6,044 nt of DNA from Mucilaginibacter sp. Lineage in GTDB: Bacteria; Bacteroidota; Bacteroidia; Sphingobacteriales; Sphingobacteriaceae. The notes under the pieces were generated by a model that saw only the letters and a program-made list of their open reading frames with translations, had not been told where the DNA came from and searched no databases. The stretch is taken from positions 1 through 6,044 of the forward strand of contig JAICXZ010000219.1 in NCBI GenBank assembly GCA_025934475.1. Reading direction: 5' to 3'. Positions 5,839-6,044 of the stretch are shown piece after piece. Each line of letters starts with the position of its first letter. Positions within the stretch are counted from its first letter, which is position 1. A program made the translations under genes and the position numbers.

Positions 5839-6044
5839 TTACTTTAATAACGCAATAGCTTCTTTGGCTATACCTTTATCTGTTAAACCGTAGTGTGCAA
5901 ATATTTCTGTTTGGGAGCCTGTGACGGTGTATTCGTCCGGAATGCCCATTATTTTGAACGGCAGGTATGCTTTGTGCTGCAACAAAAATGAGGCGCATGC
6001 TTCTCCAAGTCCGCCATTAACGCTATGCTCTTCAATGGTAACAA
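5839..6044 (-). CDS. Transketolase, C-terminal end (partial; possibly the C subunit of a split enzyme)
   Basis: Only the last 67 codons and the TAA at 5841-5839 are present; the gene enters from the right edge. The visible part is the transketolase C-terminal domain: VTIEEHSVNGGLGEACASFL (first 20 residues), then GIPDEYTVTGS and a final helix beginning HYGLTDKGIAKEAI. The EEH-x3-GGLG and GIPDE-x5-GS pattern resembles the C subunits of split (two-gene) transketolases more than DXS or the long E. coli-type enzyme, though the split form cannot be proved from this fragment. The enzyme would be cytoplasmic and thiamine-diphosphate dependent, moving a two-carbon ketol unit from a ketose phosphate to an aldose phosphate. 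It ends 12 bases before the binding-protein gene, which ties it to the importer and suggests it acts on the sugar phosphate made by the kinase. Confidence 0.88.
   Translation of the reverse strand, partial: VTIEEHSVNGGLGEACASFLLQHKAYLPFKIMGIPDEYTVTGSQTEIFAHYGLTDKGIAKEAIALLK

Noticed and set aside
5839..6044. 1-deoxy-xylulose-5-phosphate synthase (DXS) as the identity of the right-edge fragment
   Set aside because: The EEH-x3-GGLG and GIPDE-x5-GS pattern and the ending match transketolase C-terminal domains better than DXS, and the sugar-catabolic context agrees.

Overview
This 6,044-base window holds one co-directional gene cluster read entirely from the minus strand. It runs from a partial transketolase at the right edge to a partial secreted protein at the left edge. 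Several features fit a Bacteroidetes-type bacterium, perhaps of the Sphingobacteriaceae: moderate GC, few strong Shine-Dalgarno sites, a TAnnTTTG-type promoter candidate before the last gene, and a secreted DUF1593 protein of a kind common in that phylum. This placement is an inference; no rRNA or other marker is present.

In transcription order the layout is: the C-terminal end of a transketolase (5839-6044); an RbsB-like periplasmic sugar-binding lipoprotein (4867-5826); a membrane-anchored DUF2291 protein (4235-4870); a two-domain RbsA-like ABC ATPase with a TTG start (2708-4216); an RbsC-like permease (1722-2708); a glycerol-kinase-like FGGY kinase (235-1722); and, after 83 bases, the start of a secreted DUF1593 nucleoside-hydrolase-like protein (1-151). 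From transketolase to kinase the genes are 12 bases apart, 18 bases apart or overlapping (ATGA once, TAATG twice), so they very probably form one operon whose promoter lies beyond the right edge.

The cluster reads as an import-and-catabolism cassette. The binding protein, ATPase and permease make a CUT2 (ribose-type) importer, the FGGY kinase phosphorylates the imported sugar or polyol, and the transketolase moves a two-carbon unit of a ketose phosphate into central metabolism. The substrate is not obvious. The binding protein keeps almost the whole ribose-type pocket with one Phe-to-Trp change. The kinase keeps the catalytic Asp of glycerol kinase but has Ser at the positions of two other glycerol contacts (E. 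coli Gln246 and Phe270). The cassette therefore looks suited to a pentose or pentulose, or a related branched or short sugar or polyol, rather than glycerol. D-apiose via D-apulose 4-phosphate is one specific hypothesis.

The only intergenic stretch of any size (152-234) carries a candidate promoter and a 17-base dyad in front of the DUF1593 gene. No mobile element, tRNA, rRNA, CRISPR array or convincing terminator was seen.
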